From NCBI RefSeq assembly GCF_000182925.2, contig NC_026506.1:1116001-1180000 (forward strand): a stretch of DNA of 64,000 bases, read 5' to 3'. Below, one piece after another: positions 32,601-43,682 of the stretch. The notes beneath the pieces were generated by a model. It was given only the letters and a program-made list of their open reading frames with translations. It had not been told where the DNA came from and did not search any database. The DNA is from Neurospora crassa OR74A. Taxonomy: Eukaryota; Ascomycota; Sordariomycetes; Sordariales; Sordariaceae. Each line of letters opens with the position of its first letter. Position 1 is the stretch's first letter. The position numbers and the translations under genes are program-made.

Positions 32601-34504
32601 TGAGGAAACTGGCAAGCCAGGACATTCGGACAGTGTTGGAGCTGGCAGAGAAAGAGAGCGTTGAACTCGAGCGTCTCATGTCCCGACAGCCACCGTTTGG
32701 AAAGAAACTAAAAGCAGATCTTAACAAGTTCCCTCGTCTCGATTTGGACGTGTCGGTCGTCAAATACATCACCCCCAAAAGACGCAATGAAGACGTAACA
32801 CTCAACGTTCAAACGACACTCAAATATCTCAACAAGAACGGCCCCCCTAACTGGCTGGGCAGATGTCCGATGCTCACTTTCATGATCGAGTCTTCTAACG
32901 AGAATCTGCTATACTTTTGGCGTGGAAGTCTCAGAAAGATCGACAAACAGATTGGGCTGGTACTTCCAGTTTCTGTTCCGTTGAAAAGTCCTGATGAACG
33001 TATCATCTGTCACCTGAGCTGCGAGGAAATCGTTGGAACACTCGTTTCGAAAGTTTTGAAGCACGAGGTACCCCTAGCGGCTTTTCCATCCCAGCAGTTT
33101 TTGCAGGGTAGAACGTCGCCCGCAAACGGAGGGCAAACGCAGCGGCTATTGAAGGAAACAGCCGAAGAATACGTAGGTGATGATGGAATAGACGACTCAG
33201 ACCTGCTCCAAGCAGCTGAAGAAGCAACTTCCTGCGCTTCTGTCATTCATGGAGCCAAGTGCCAAGTAGAATCAGATCCCGACGAGTATCCTGAGGTGGA
33301 AGAACTCATGGAAGTCGTGGCACCAGCGAGCGAGCCAGTGCATCAAGAGTTCGACAGACATATGACTGCGAATGAGGTTGATGACTCGTGGGACATGGAG
33401 AACAGCCAGATACTGGACCGTGAGCCTGTGCAATTGCCAAACGGGAGATGGCAGTGCAACCATGCTTGCAGTGGAGGAGCACCTACGAAATCGGGGAAGC
33501 CCTGTACTCACAAGTGTTGTCAAGAGGGGCTCGAGAAACACCGAAAGCGACCAACCAAAAAGCGCAAGAAGACAGAGCAAGGCAATAAGAAGAGCGAGTC
33601 TCAGAGCGTATTGACCCAAACGTCATTTGAGGCGTTGAGTAAGACATCAACAGGAAGTCAAGCGACCGCCAACAAGACAATCTCACGCGCCGCGACAGGG
33701 AAGGAGGCATACGCGCCGGTAAACAAGAAGCCCAAATTGGAACTACCCTTGCAGAAGCAGACCATCGACGGCGTCGATTTTGACTACATTGACCTTTCCT
33801 ATGATGATGACGAGTTTGAAGATATTGCGGCCGGCGTTCAGCGGAAGACAACCGAAACAACCACTATCGGCCAGGGGCAACGCGCCAACATCAAAAGCCA
33901 GTTTTCACACAATGAGGCTTGGGGAGTCGCTCAGGCACAATCTGAAGGTATAAGAGGGTCCGCGGCGCCATCATCACAGGGCCTGATGGCGGATCAGAGC
34001 ATCGAGTTTCCTCTGTCAACCCAGGTCTATGGGGATGACCCGTTTGACGCCGGCAATCTTGCAACTCTCGATAGCATGATGTTGGAAGCAAGTAACAGAC
34101 ATACAGCCAAATCACCCTTCAGCATTGGCGGGAAGGATCAAGTTTTCTACCAGACTCCTTCCAGCCGGTCACTCGAACCTGCCATGAACTTGTCCGATGA
34201 ACTCGTTCCGCTCAATCCACAGTCCGCGGGGAACATCGACCAGCCAACCTCCGTGATTGATCTCGACTGGGACGACGTGCCCATGGAAAGTAAAGATCCC
34301 ATGAACGATGACCGGTCTGTTTCTTATACCATCGAAGCTCCTTCTCCACACGAACTTGCCCACGGCAGCCCCCAGACCCCCAACGTTGTCGAGAGTAATG
34401 AGGCCAAAGACCAGGACCGAAAGATAGAGGGCGAGCCGGAGTGGGTATCGACCATGGACACTGATGTTGTTGACATGCTTCGAGGCTTTGTGACATTCGT
34501 GTGA
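29634..34504 (+). CDS. mer3: MER3/HFM1 meiotic DNA helicase
   Basis: Four exons (29634-29865, 29918-30217, 30270-32116, 32192-34504) give about 1563 residues. This superfamily 2 (Ski2-like) helicase acts in the nucleus in meiosis, stabilising recombination intermediates in the ZMM crossover pathway. The N-terminal 255 residues are low in structure. The core has SAPTGSGKTA (Walker A, about residue 300), LIDEVHIL (DEVH box, about 407), ALSATVP and QMLGRAGRPQFD (motif VI, about 634), then a Sec63-type domain from about 800 to 1110 with a helix-hairpin-like QIPNIGPVGMRKLA. A Cys/His cluster near 1215-1235 (CNHACSG...CTHKCC) matches the zinc-finger-like C terminus known for MER3. The last 330 residues are acidic and disordered. 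The exon 3 acceptor is a tandem CAGCAG, so one Ala may be alternatively included. The start ATG was chosen as the first in the spliced frame after an in-frame open leader; residues upstream of it are not conserved-looking. Confidence 0.95.
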
Positions 34505-35353
34505 AGAAAAAGGGAAGTCAATGTAGTGTAGGATGATGGAGTGCTGGCTGCTGCTGTTGCTGGTCTATCAGCTTATCTTTTTAGTGCGGTGATTTGGGTT
34601 GTAATGCTTCACAGGTAGCATAGGAAAATGTACTGCAACAATCGTCAATTCGCCCTAGCAGTTGAAGGCGAAGTTGTGCTAGTGAATGTGTATTGAGTAT
34701 CTCATTGCAAGGGCGCCGAAACTGTCATCATTTGTGCGATCGCGTGCTCCTCCCCCTTCCAAAACTATGGAGGATGTGCCATACAACATATTCAACACAT
34801 GTAATTGTGTCGAAGATACACGGCGGTAAAATTCGCGAGTATACCTATGTTTAGACTAAGAATCAACTTGCCGGAGCCCTTCTCCAATGGTTGGGGCAAC
34901 AGCGCCGCGTCCGCACATTAGGTGTGTCATGGATGACTCTACGGAGTAGTTCTTCACTTCTTTCGGACTCTATCGCCAGTGACATACATAGAAGGCGAGA
35001 GACCCCACTGTATCTGGGGCTGAAAGCACAGAAATCAGGATATAGAAACAACGGGAGACTGGTGATACGGGCCGATTATCAACATTAAACGCAACGGCCC
35101 AGACAGCCCCCCTTATTTCCGTATGCCCGTGGGGATCGTGGTCCACTGTCCCCCATTCATTGCGGACATAGTGACCCCCACCCTTTGAAATTGGGGCCCC
35201 GCATCACCACCCACTGACTGCATCATCAGTCATCCATATTCTTGGGAACCTGGGGTTGTTTTTAAAACATTGTCGCCGACGCTCTCGCATTGCATCAAAT
35301 TCTTCAAACACAAAAAGAAGTGTAGCTGTAATCATCGTCATAACTTTGTCAAA
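34505..35353. other. Intergenic region, tandem plus-strand genes
   Basis: About 850 bases with the helicase 3' region and the promoter of the oxidoreductase gene. No gene seen. Confidence 0.6.
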
Positions 35354-35577
35354 ATGGTCGGAATCGCTCTGCTAGGCGCTGGCATTTTTGCCCGGGAGCG
35401 TAAGTCTCCGTTGTTCAGTTCATCTTCCAACCATTTCCCCAATTTCACCCCCTCACTGATGTCATCACTTTTTTTTTTTTTTTTTTGGGTGGTGCTCACC
35501 AACCATCATGACAACAACATCACCACCTACCACGGCGGCATCCCAAGCAACACCATATAACAATATATCAAGTCCAT

Positions 35578-35622
<45 letters not shown>

Positions 35623-36878
35623 TGATGATGATGATGATGATGATGATGATACTTATACACGCCACAATGTGACACACAGCCCCAAACAACAAAATGTATT
35701 CAAGCTAACAAACCCCTCCTCCCCCCTTCTTCCACTCACTAGAACACCTCCCCGCAATCGAATCCGTTCCCTCCCTCTCTCTCAAAGCCATCTACTCCCG
35801 CTCCGAATCCTCCGCCAACACGCTCGCCTCGGCCGCCTCGTCTCCCGTAGACGTCTACTACGACGTGCCCACCGCCGGCTCCGGCTCCGGCGAAGCCGCC
35901 AATGTAGAGAAAACTCTCGACGCTTTGCTCGCCCGCACCGACATCGACGCCGTCGTCATCGCCCTGCCTATCCTCGCGCAGCCGGCTGTCATCGAAAAGG
36001 CGCTCAAAGCCGGCAAACATGTGTTGAGCGAGAAGCCGGTGGCCAAGGATGTGGAAGAGGCGAAGCGGTTGGTTGGATTCTATGAGGCGCTGGACCTGGA
36101 CAACAATAAGAAGAAGCCGTTGTGGGCGGTGGCGGAGAATTTCAGGTATACGCCTAGTCTGCTGAAGGCGGCGGAGAAGGTGAAGGAGATTGGGGGCAAG
36201 TTGACTACGTTCCGATTGAACATGAATGGGTGGGTGGAGGAGGGAAACAAGTATTTCAAGACTGAGTGTAAGTTTTTTTTTTTTTTCTTCTTCTTCTTTT
36301 TTCCCCCCTTGCTCTCTTTCTAGGTTTCAGAGGAGGGGTAACGGTGGCTGACGAAAACACACACAAAATAAACAGGGCGCAAAGTCCCCTCCTACCAGGG
36401 CGGTTTCCTCCTCGACGGCGGTGTCCACTTCATTGCCGGCCTGCGCCTCTTGCTCTCCGAACTCAACCAAGAAATTACCCACGTCGCTGGCTTCAGCGCC
36501 CTCCTGGAGGAACGCCTGCTCCCCGTCGACACGGTGCACGCCGTTGCTTTGACCAACGACGGAAAGTCGGGAACCATCAGCATCTCGTTCGGCACCCAGT
36601 TCAAGACCGGACTCGAGGTCGAGGTAGTCACGACCCAGGGATCCGTTTACTGGAACCCGACCCAGATCAAGACCAAGACGAAGGAAGGTGAGGAGACGGA
36701 GGAGTTTGAGAAGAGTACCGGTGTTAAGGAGGAGATGGCGGCGTTCGCTAAGGCGATTGAGAAGGGACAGACGGAGAAGGAGCAGACGCCTGAGGAGGCG
36801 CTGAAGGATTTGGAGGTGGTGCAGAGGTTGTTGGAGTCGGGTGAGGGGAAGGGCATTGTCAAGGCCGTTGAGGCGTGA
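35354..36878 (+). CDS. Gfo/Idh/MocA-family NAD(P)-dependent oxidoreductase
   Basis: Three exons (35354-35399, 35743-36267, 36376-36878) give 357 residues. The first exon holds the start of the Rossmann fold, VGIALLGAGIFAREQHLPAI after splicing, with a GxGxxA-type dinucleotide loop. Later family marks are VVIALPILAQPAVIEKALKAG, the GKHVLSEKPVAKD motif (catalytic Lys of EKP), ENFRYTPSLL and the C-terminal-domain motif GGFLLDGGVHFI with the conserved Gly-Gly-x-His. It should oxidise or reduce a sugar-like or cyclic alcohol in the cytosol; the substrate cannot be told from sequence. The first intron (343 bases) is long for this genome and contains a T run and a GAC/GAT microsatellite. The 3' end faces the 3' end of the MFS gene only 185 bases away. 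Confidence 0.93.
35579..35651. repeat. (GAC)n(GAT)n compound microsatellite in intron 1
   Basis: About 14 GAC units followed by about ten GAT units inside intron 1 of the oxidoreductase gene; a 19-base T run precedes it at 35469-35487. Confidence 0.92.
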
Positions 36879-37063
36879 GTGAGTGTGTCTGGTAGGTTTG
36901 GTGAGGGTAGTTATTCGGATTCAGCGTCCGGGGTCTCGGTTGGGGAGAGGAGACCTTGGCGGGAGGCTCTGTTTTTTGCTGCGAGACGTTGTGGGCTGTG
37001 ACGAATGCGGGTCAGACCAGTGTGTAAAAGGGGGTTTCCAGGGATATGATCAGGTGTTGTAGC
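36879..37063. other. Short convergent intergenic region
   Basis: 185 bases between the 3' ends of the oxidoreductase and MFS genes; the two 3' untranslated regions probably overlap. Confidence 0.7.
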
Positions 37064-39780
37064 TCACAGTAGAATTCGAACATCGATAATGTTCAGCATC
37101 CAACACATGATGATGACGAGTATCCAAAGCACGATGGATATCTGCCAGGCATAGTGGTCTGTGGGACGAGAGGCTGTCAGCCGTGGAAACCGGCAAACGT
37201 GGGATAAAGGGAGTGGGTGAAACACACAGTAAGGAGCCTGTGAAGCAGGCCATATAAGAACCTGTGACCAGGTCAAGATGGCGTAGACCCCGGCTATGGA
37301 GTACCCGACTATCAAGGTGCGAGCCTCTGAGTCTTGCGGCAGTCTATATAATCAAGATCAGCTTCCAAAGCCCTTCCTCCCAGGTAGGATGCGGACTTAC
37401 ATATCAGACAGCCAAGAAATAATCAGCGGCGCTGTTCCTAGACTCATATAAGTCATGAAGTAACTGGCGTAGGCGGCAGAAACTGGAGTGGTATCTGGAT
37501 GAGAGGTCCAGATGCTCATGATGATGCATGGAATCAGTCCAATGACGCCTCCAGGTCGATGAAATCGATGTTAGCATGAGCATGTTACCCCGAGTATTGT
37601 GTAGAAGACCTTATGGGTGTTCAACACACTCACCTTGAGCAACCAACAGCGTCCACCGAGTCTGCAACAGATCCGATAAAATCGCCCAAATCCAAACTGT
37701 CATGTCAAACCACATCAGTCATCCTCGTCCATGTCTACCTTCTCACCCGCCCTCCTCACACCAACCCATGTCCCCTTTCCTCAAAACTCCTCAACAACAT
37801 TCTACCCAGTAGGTAGGTAGGTAGGTAGGCAAGTATGTAGGTAGGTAGGTAGGTAAGTATGTAGGTAGGTACTCACCAAACACCACATTCACCCCATTTC
37901 CCGCAATCGGAATTGCATTCACCTGCTCAACGCTCCATCTCGGCCTCCCGTCTTTGTCTTTTAGCTCCTTCAAGAAGAGATTGAAATAATTGTACCCATA
38001 AGGCGCCAACACCGAAGCAACATACAGTGCCGGAATGAAGTAGGAGATCCATAACCTAAAGGTACGCTTGGCGGCGCGCCAAGTGATCTTTTTGGAGTCG
38101 GTTCGGCCGTGTCGTTTGAGGCGGTCCTCGGCGGCTTGGATGTGTGCGGGGGTGAGCCAGCCGAACCTCAGGGGGAAAGGGGTTGATGTGGAGGAGAATG
38201 TTTGAGGAGGGGCTTTGAGGCAGCGTGGATTGGGGGAGCGGGGGTAGTCCGGGATGAGGAAGAAGCCGGTGAATCCGATCAGGAGGGTTAGGAGACCGTT
38301 TATTATGAAGAGCCAACTTGGTTATGGGGACGATGATGGGTTAGCGTTGGGTACGTTGCGACGTTGGGTGCGGTAGTTTTGGGGGGAAGAAGCAAGAGAG
38401 GAGAAGAGGGGAGGAGATGGAGGAGGAAAAGAAGGAGGAGGAAACTACTAACCGCCAACCCCTAAGTCCCCATCTTCCTTCGAGAGACTCAAGCACCGCA
38501 ACCTGTAATGCCCCAGACATCATCGACCCCAATGCCTGACAAGAATGGTAAAAGCCCATGCGCTTAGCGAGTTCTAGGGGAGTGTACCAGTACACTGTTT
38601 CGTTTATAACCCAGCAGTCAAGTCGTCAGCTATCGTGTCAATTTAGCGTTACATTCGTGCCTTGCATAACTACTTCCGTGTTTATGGGAGCCATGGCACT
38701 GATGGAGTCAGAAAAGGGTAAATGGGGTGGAACAGAAAGAAGAGAACGAGAAAGACAACAAGGAAACTGCACTGACTGAAAAGGGTCATCATGCCCGGCC
38801 ACGCACTGCTTTCAAACAAGCCGAGCAAGACTCGCAAGGCGTAGACCTGGTGAGCATTCTGGGCGAAGGCAATGAGAGCGGTCACGAGACCCCATCCAAT
38901 CTCAAGACCGGGAAGCCAGTAGCTGGGACGAACGTATGTGATGATTACCTGGGAGGGGATGAGCATGAGACAGTAGGAGATGCTGAAGAAGGTGAGGAAG
39001 CTGGGTAGAGCGAGAGGACATCAGCTGGCTTTGTTACATGTGGAGCATTACAACGGATATCGTTTTTTTTCTCACTAGTTTAACTCGTTGCCGTTGAGTT
39101 GCAAGTCTTCTTTCATGCCAGAGACGTATGCGGAGCTGATGTTGGTTTGGTCGAGGTATCTGAACAGACCGAATTTGTCAATCTTTATTTTTATTTTTTT
39201 TACGTCTTGGAAAGAAAAACATGGAAATTCCTCACTTGATCACTGAGTTGAAGGCATCATCATCATCAACCTCACGTCCTCACAAAGTTATACATCGGTG
39301 TGCTATTCCAAACCTACCTTGCGAGATACACCCAAAAGTCAAGAGAAAGACATCCAGCCTCCGCACCAGATCCTTTTCCAAAGGCGACCGTTCACTTTCA
39401 TCCCGTTGCAGGAAAACGAGTCGCTTGGAGATGATGTCCCAAAGTCGGTGCTTTGCCGACGATGCTTGAGGTGATGTGGTATTCAACCGTTGTTCCTGAC
39501 GAGGGTTTGGTTGGCGCGCATGGTACGCTTCATCGACATCGCCATGCTCCTCGCCGGCGCCATGTCCATGCCTAGAGATAACCCTGCAACCGTTGGAATC
39601 ACTAGGCCCAGGGCTGTTTCTGTTCTTGGTGGTGTTGACACTGTTGTCGAGGTCCGTGTACCCGGGACTTTGACGATCGAAGAGCAACGGGGTATTCTCA
39701 AGGGCGGTGTTAGTAGCGGCGGAAGCATCCATCCCATCACGGAGGGAGTCCAATGGTTGGTGTCCACCGTCTTGCGACAT
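37064..39780 (-). CDS. MFS transporter, allantoate/pantothenate permease type (10 exons)
   Basis: Exons on the minus strand: 39780-39318, 39242-39236, 39159-39076, 39000-38777, 38594-38453, 38316-37877, 37696-37634, 37548-37401, 37343-37228 and 37158-37064; total 593 residues, phases all agree. About 12 membrane helices follow a 140-residue hydrophilic N terminus. Signatures are LVRRLDVFLLTFGCISQVIK, YLDQTNISSAYVSGMKEDL, TYVRPSYWLPGLEIGWG, RVLLGLFESSAWPGM and WYTPLELAKRMGFY, typical of the anion:cation symporter group that includes Fen2/Liz1 pantothenate and Dal5 allantoate permeases. Cargo is inferred only to that level. Exon 2 is 7 nt (TGATCAA) and supplies V-I-K in the motif CISQVIKYLDQTN; without it the frame fails. 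Intron 6 holds a TAGG repeat. The start at 39780 has a strong context (CACAATGTC); an in-frame ATG at 39927 would add 49 unconserved residues. Confidence 0.92.
37810..37870. repeat. TAGG/TATG tetranucleotide repeat in intron 6
   Basis: Imperfect (TAGG)n with AAG/TATG interruptions, within the intron between exons 6 and 7 of the MFS gene, ending at the donor-side of exon 6. Confidence 0.9.
39236..39242 (-). other. 7-nt microexon (exon 2) of the MFS transporter gene
   Basis: TGATCAA, flanked by an acceptor (CAACTCAG) and a donor (GTGAGG). It enters in phase 1 and leaves in phase 0 plus two bases (codons V, I and the first two bases of K). Direct joining of exons 1 and 3 is out of frame, and the inserted VIK matches the family motif, so the call rests on both phase and conservation. 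Confidence 0.85.
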
Positions 39781-41208
39781 TGTGGCTCGTCCTAAAGACT
39801 CTTCCAGACGGTCTTGCAGTGTGTTCTTGGAGGGGGAGGGGGAGGTCTGAACCAAACAGGCTGGGTACAAGTGGTTGGAGTCATGAAGGGACGGACATGG
39901 AGGCGGGGACGTTGCCGCGGGGGACATTCGTGGGGGAGAGAGGGTGAGCTTGTTGGTAGTGGTTTGAGGCTAACCCTACTTGGGATTGTTATCGTGGAGA
40001 TGTGACAGGGGGTGATCAAGAAAGTCGGCGAGATTGGCAAGCCAGCTGACTGCCACTTGTCCAAGCCTCTCTGCAGCTGTAGGCACAAGAGGATGAGCCT
40101 TTACGCAGTAGACTGTGGCGCGATGTGAGGGACAGCCACACGAGAAAAATCACGACTGGATGAGTCGATGGCCACTCACAGCAGAATACCCTATGAATGC
40201 AATTACTGATAAACGCAAAGACACAGTAAACGGCACAGATTTTGGTGTACCTGAGTTATTTTACTATGCCGTGGCCTAACAGCCGCTAAATGCATGGAAA
40301 CTTGTAGGGCCAGGTCTTGCATTTATAGGGGTTCTCTTTCGCTAGGAGGATCTCCGGCTCTCGGTAAAGGGGTCCAGGTCACTCACTCACTCCACCGGCT
40401 ACCCCACTCGAGCAGCGGACCCCAGTGGGCGAGGACGGCCGGGAACGGGACCCGTCCACTCGCACCGCGCTATGTGCAAATGGTCACTAAGTGCAAATAA
40501 AGATCGCCTATCCCAATTGCTTGTGTTTACAGGGCAGGTGACCATACCGACGACCCCCGCATGTCCGAGGGAGTTCCGGTTCTGGAGATGGCCAGAGCGA
40601 GAAGGGAATGGTCGGTGGAAGAGATGTTTCCATTGACTAAAAGCGGAGATACACTTTATGAGTGCACTTTAGGTTCTTGCCGGGGGGGATCGAAAGGAGG
40701 TTGGTTGTTCTCGGGTTGTTGTGGGCGGCTTCAGTTTTAGCATTGTTCCGTCGTTACAGTGAGTCCCGTCTCTGGCGGCCTTCCCCCGTCATACATAGCG
40801 TACCCAGTGTCCGATCACCAGCGCATACCCCCGAGTGTCCACTGTTGTTCTTCCGCGTACATAAAGCCGGTGCAATCAATCACGACGGGAAAGTCCAGAC
40901 GCGTTCCATTCCTCTTTTAGTTGGATCCTCGTTTCTGGTGTTAGTCACACTAAACCTTCATTGGTTTGCTCATCAAGGAATATCGCTGCTTGTCACAAAA
41001 GCTGTCTCCTCCTTGCCAATCTCCATCGTCCGCGCGTTAAACGAGGGAACAGCCGAAAAAGAAAGGAGTCCCTTGTCTTGATACATATCTAGGAATTGGA
41101 CCCCTGATTCGTCCCAAACCTTATTTGGACATCTTTTCCGCCATGGAGTATGTAGCCCGCCCGTCCGCTCGCTTTTTGCAACGAACGCAGGGCATTCAGT
41201 GGAAACTC

Positions 41209-41231
41209 GTATGTATGTATGTATGTATGTA
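41209..41231. repeat. GTAT tetranucleotide repeat
   Basis: Five to six GTAT units in intergenic DNA. Confidence 0.9.
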
Positions 41232-43271
41232 AACAGACGAGAACAAACCCTCGGACGTCCGCAATTTCCCCCCTGCCCCATATGTATGTAAGGTAATGTT
41301 TCCGCCCGCTTGGTACTCCGTTAGCATGGATCCTCAGCTCATCAATTCCCACCAGGGCAACTCACTCCATCGCGACAGTACCTATCCCAGCACTCTGCCC
41401 TGGGTTCTTGCAATTTACCAAAGATTCGGGCGGACGGACTTTGTCAGCTCGTCAGCACGTCAGCTCGTCAGAAAAACCGTCATATTGATCTCTTCCAGTG
41501 CGCTAGGTGGTTCCGTCCCTCTCGCTTCCGAATGTTTGGTTCTCCCAGATATCTGGGACCGTACATACCTACTTGTGGGGGAGGTGAGATTTTGGCGACC
41601 GACTTTTTGTCCTGACATGTCAATGTCAATGTCAATTGAATGTCATTCACCCGGAATCACAACTCTCAGGTTCCGAACATTTGGGGGTTCTGTTACACTT
41701 TCCTTTCAACTGTCGTGCCCGGTCATCCTTTTTCCGGCTGGTGTTCCTTTCCGTTGTCCCCCTTTGTTCGATGTACTGGTGCAGCCGAGCAACCCAATGT
41801 CGGCCTGCCCCTGCCCCCCGTCCCGGGAAGTGACGGTATCCATCCGGTTACAGAACCCTTTACTATTGGAGTGCGCATTGCAGTGGGTTATGTATACATC
41901 AATGCTTAAAAGTTTGTTAGCGCGGTTCTTGTGACCGGGGTTTGCGAGACTTCACAGAAAAATAACGGGACAACCACATTCATAGCGGAAAAATGAAGAA
42001 AGTGTATAAACTATTCGAAACGCATCTGGTTGATACCAACTTCTTGCATCAAAAGAGGTGGAATATTCGTTGAGTTGCGAAGAGTGTGTAGTAAAGTCCC
42101 GCGCTAACGAACTTTCAAGGGGTGATGTGTACGTACACTACAGCGGTGCCTGGTACCTGCTGGCCCTGGGCTGCCGCCTCTTTGTCCCCAACCGTGCCCG
42201 ATGACCTGAGGGGAGGTATCTGGCTGGCTGGCTGACCGGGCATCCCCGTTCAGGAATCCACGGTGTCGGTTACATATTACGTTTAGAGATCCACTTTTAC
42301 TTCATTGCTAGTAATACGCAGTCCTATTGGCTTATTTGTCTTTTTGGCTCCTGCTGGTTGCTGCCACAACGGCAACAAAGTTCCTATTGGATGCCCCATG
42401 CTTGGTTTCTGTCAGGATCGTGTATTGACGTCTCGCTCGCTAACAAGAGGAGTTGAAGTCCACACTTTTCACTATCGCTACACGGAACTTATGAAGCCAT
42501 ATCATATGTGAAGAATACGACTATCTCTACTATAGCTGAATCTCACGGCAGCACAACTGAAACTTCGGTAGGTAGTTGGTCGTTCATACGTTACCGACAC
42601 CCTAGTTTTCACATGCTTGGTGGCATACGCGCGGGCCGTTACCGCGCGCCACTGTCTCGAATCTTGCAGTCCGTCTGTCCTCAGTTGAGGGTCCCATTGA
42701 GGAGCGGACTTCACTCCGGCACGGGGCACGGAACACAGGGAAGGGCCTTGCTACGCTATACGGGCTGAGGAATTAGGTTGAGATGCATCTCCGTGTAACG
42801 CTACCTAGGGGGATTACGATCGTCAAGAACAAGAACTACGGACTATTTTTTTCCTTCCCACTTCCCATTTTAAAGTAACCCGTCGCTGGAGCATTCCTGC
42901 GTGTCGTGAAAAAAAAAAAGAAACTCCGAGTCTAGACCTTTGAGCTGTGCTGGATCTGTGTAATCGGGATCGCCTAGTCGCCGCCCAAGTGCCCCAGTGG
43001 TCCCCGGGAACGAGCTAGAACCTCAATTCTTATTCGGTCTCTCTCGCGTCAACGTGCTCAGCACCGAGCTTTTGAGAGACGTTGAATGAATCCCGAGAAG
43101 TTCCCACAGTGCACGGACGTATGGAGTTCAAATAAGACAGAGATTAACGAACCAAAAATTTACACTACTTTCAGGCTGACAACGGTTCGGCAAAGGTTCA
43201 ACAAGCCACTGTTACTACTGTAACCGCACCTGTGAGACAAACAAAAGTTCACCATATTATTTTGGCCATCA

Positions 43272-43303
43272 TGTGCGTGTGTTTGTGTGTTTGTGTGTGT
43301 GTA
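43272..43303. repeat. GT/GTTT microsatellite
   Basis: Imperfect GT repeat 380 bases beyond the 3' end of the Pth11-like gene. Confidence 0.88.
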
Positions 43304-43682
43304 TGGATTTGCATAAAACGTTCTTCTATGTCAGATTTATGAGGATCAATGGCGTTTCGTTGCCTTCCTCATATCCGTTGCCCATGGTATCGCGCAAATA
43401 AAACAGATGGAAAGAAAATGTTGGTCTAGAAGTTCACACCGCTAACTCGAAAATTGCTCTCAGGAGATGGCTGAAAAGAAAACCGCCGTAGCAAATGAAG
43501 CCTGTGTGTGCCTTTTGTGGCAAGCACTAAAGACAACGCCCGTGTCCATGTCCGTTGAAAGAAGAGATGGACAGAGCAAGGACGTTTGAGAACGGAGAAG
43601 AGAGACAAAGAAGCACAAATAAGAAGGGGGAAAGGTAAGAGCAAAAAAGAAAAAAATTTAAAAAGAAAAAGGAATAAAGACC

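Larger units (their letters stand above)
39781..43682. other. Gene-poor region, about 3.9 kb
   Basis: Between the MFS start and the 3' end of the Pth11-like gene. Frames up to 212 codons (41296-41934 plus) are present but have unlikely composition and no motif. Near 41440-41470 GTCAGCTC/GTCAGCAC units are repeated in tandem, and near 41615-41640 ATGTCA is repeated three times. No supported gene. Confidence 0.5.

Noticed and set aside
41296-41934. 212-codon plus-strand frame in the 39.8-43.7 kb region
   Set aside because: Odd composition, no family likeness and no conserved motif; it spans simple repeats.
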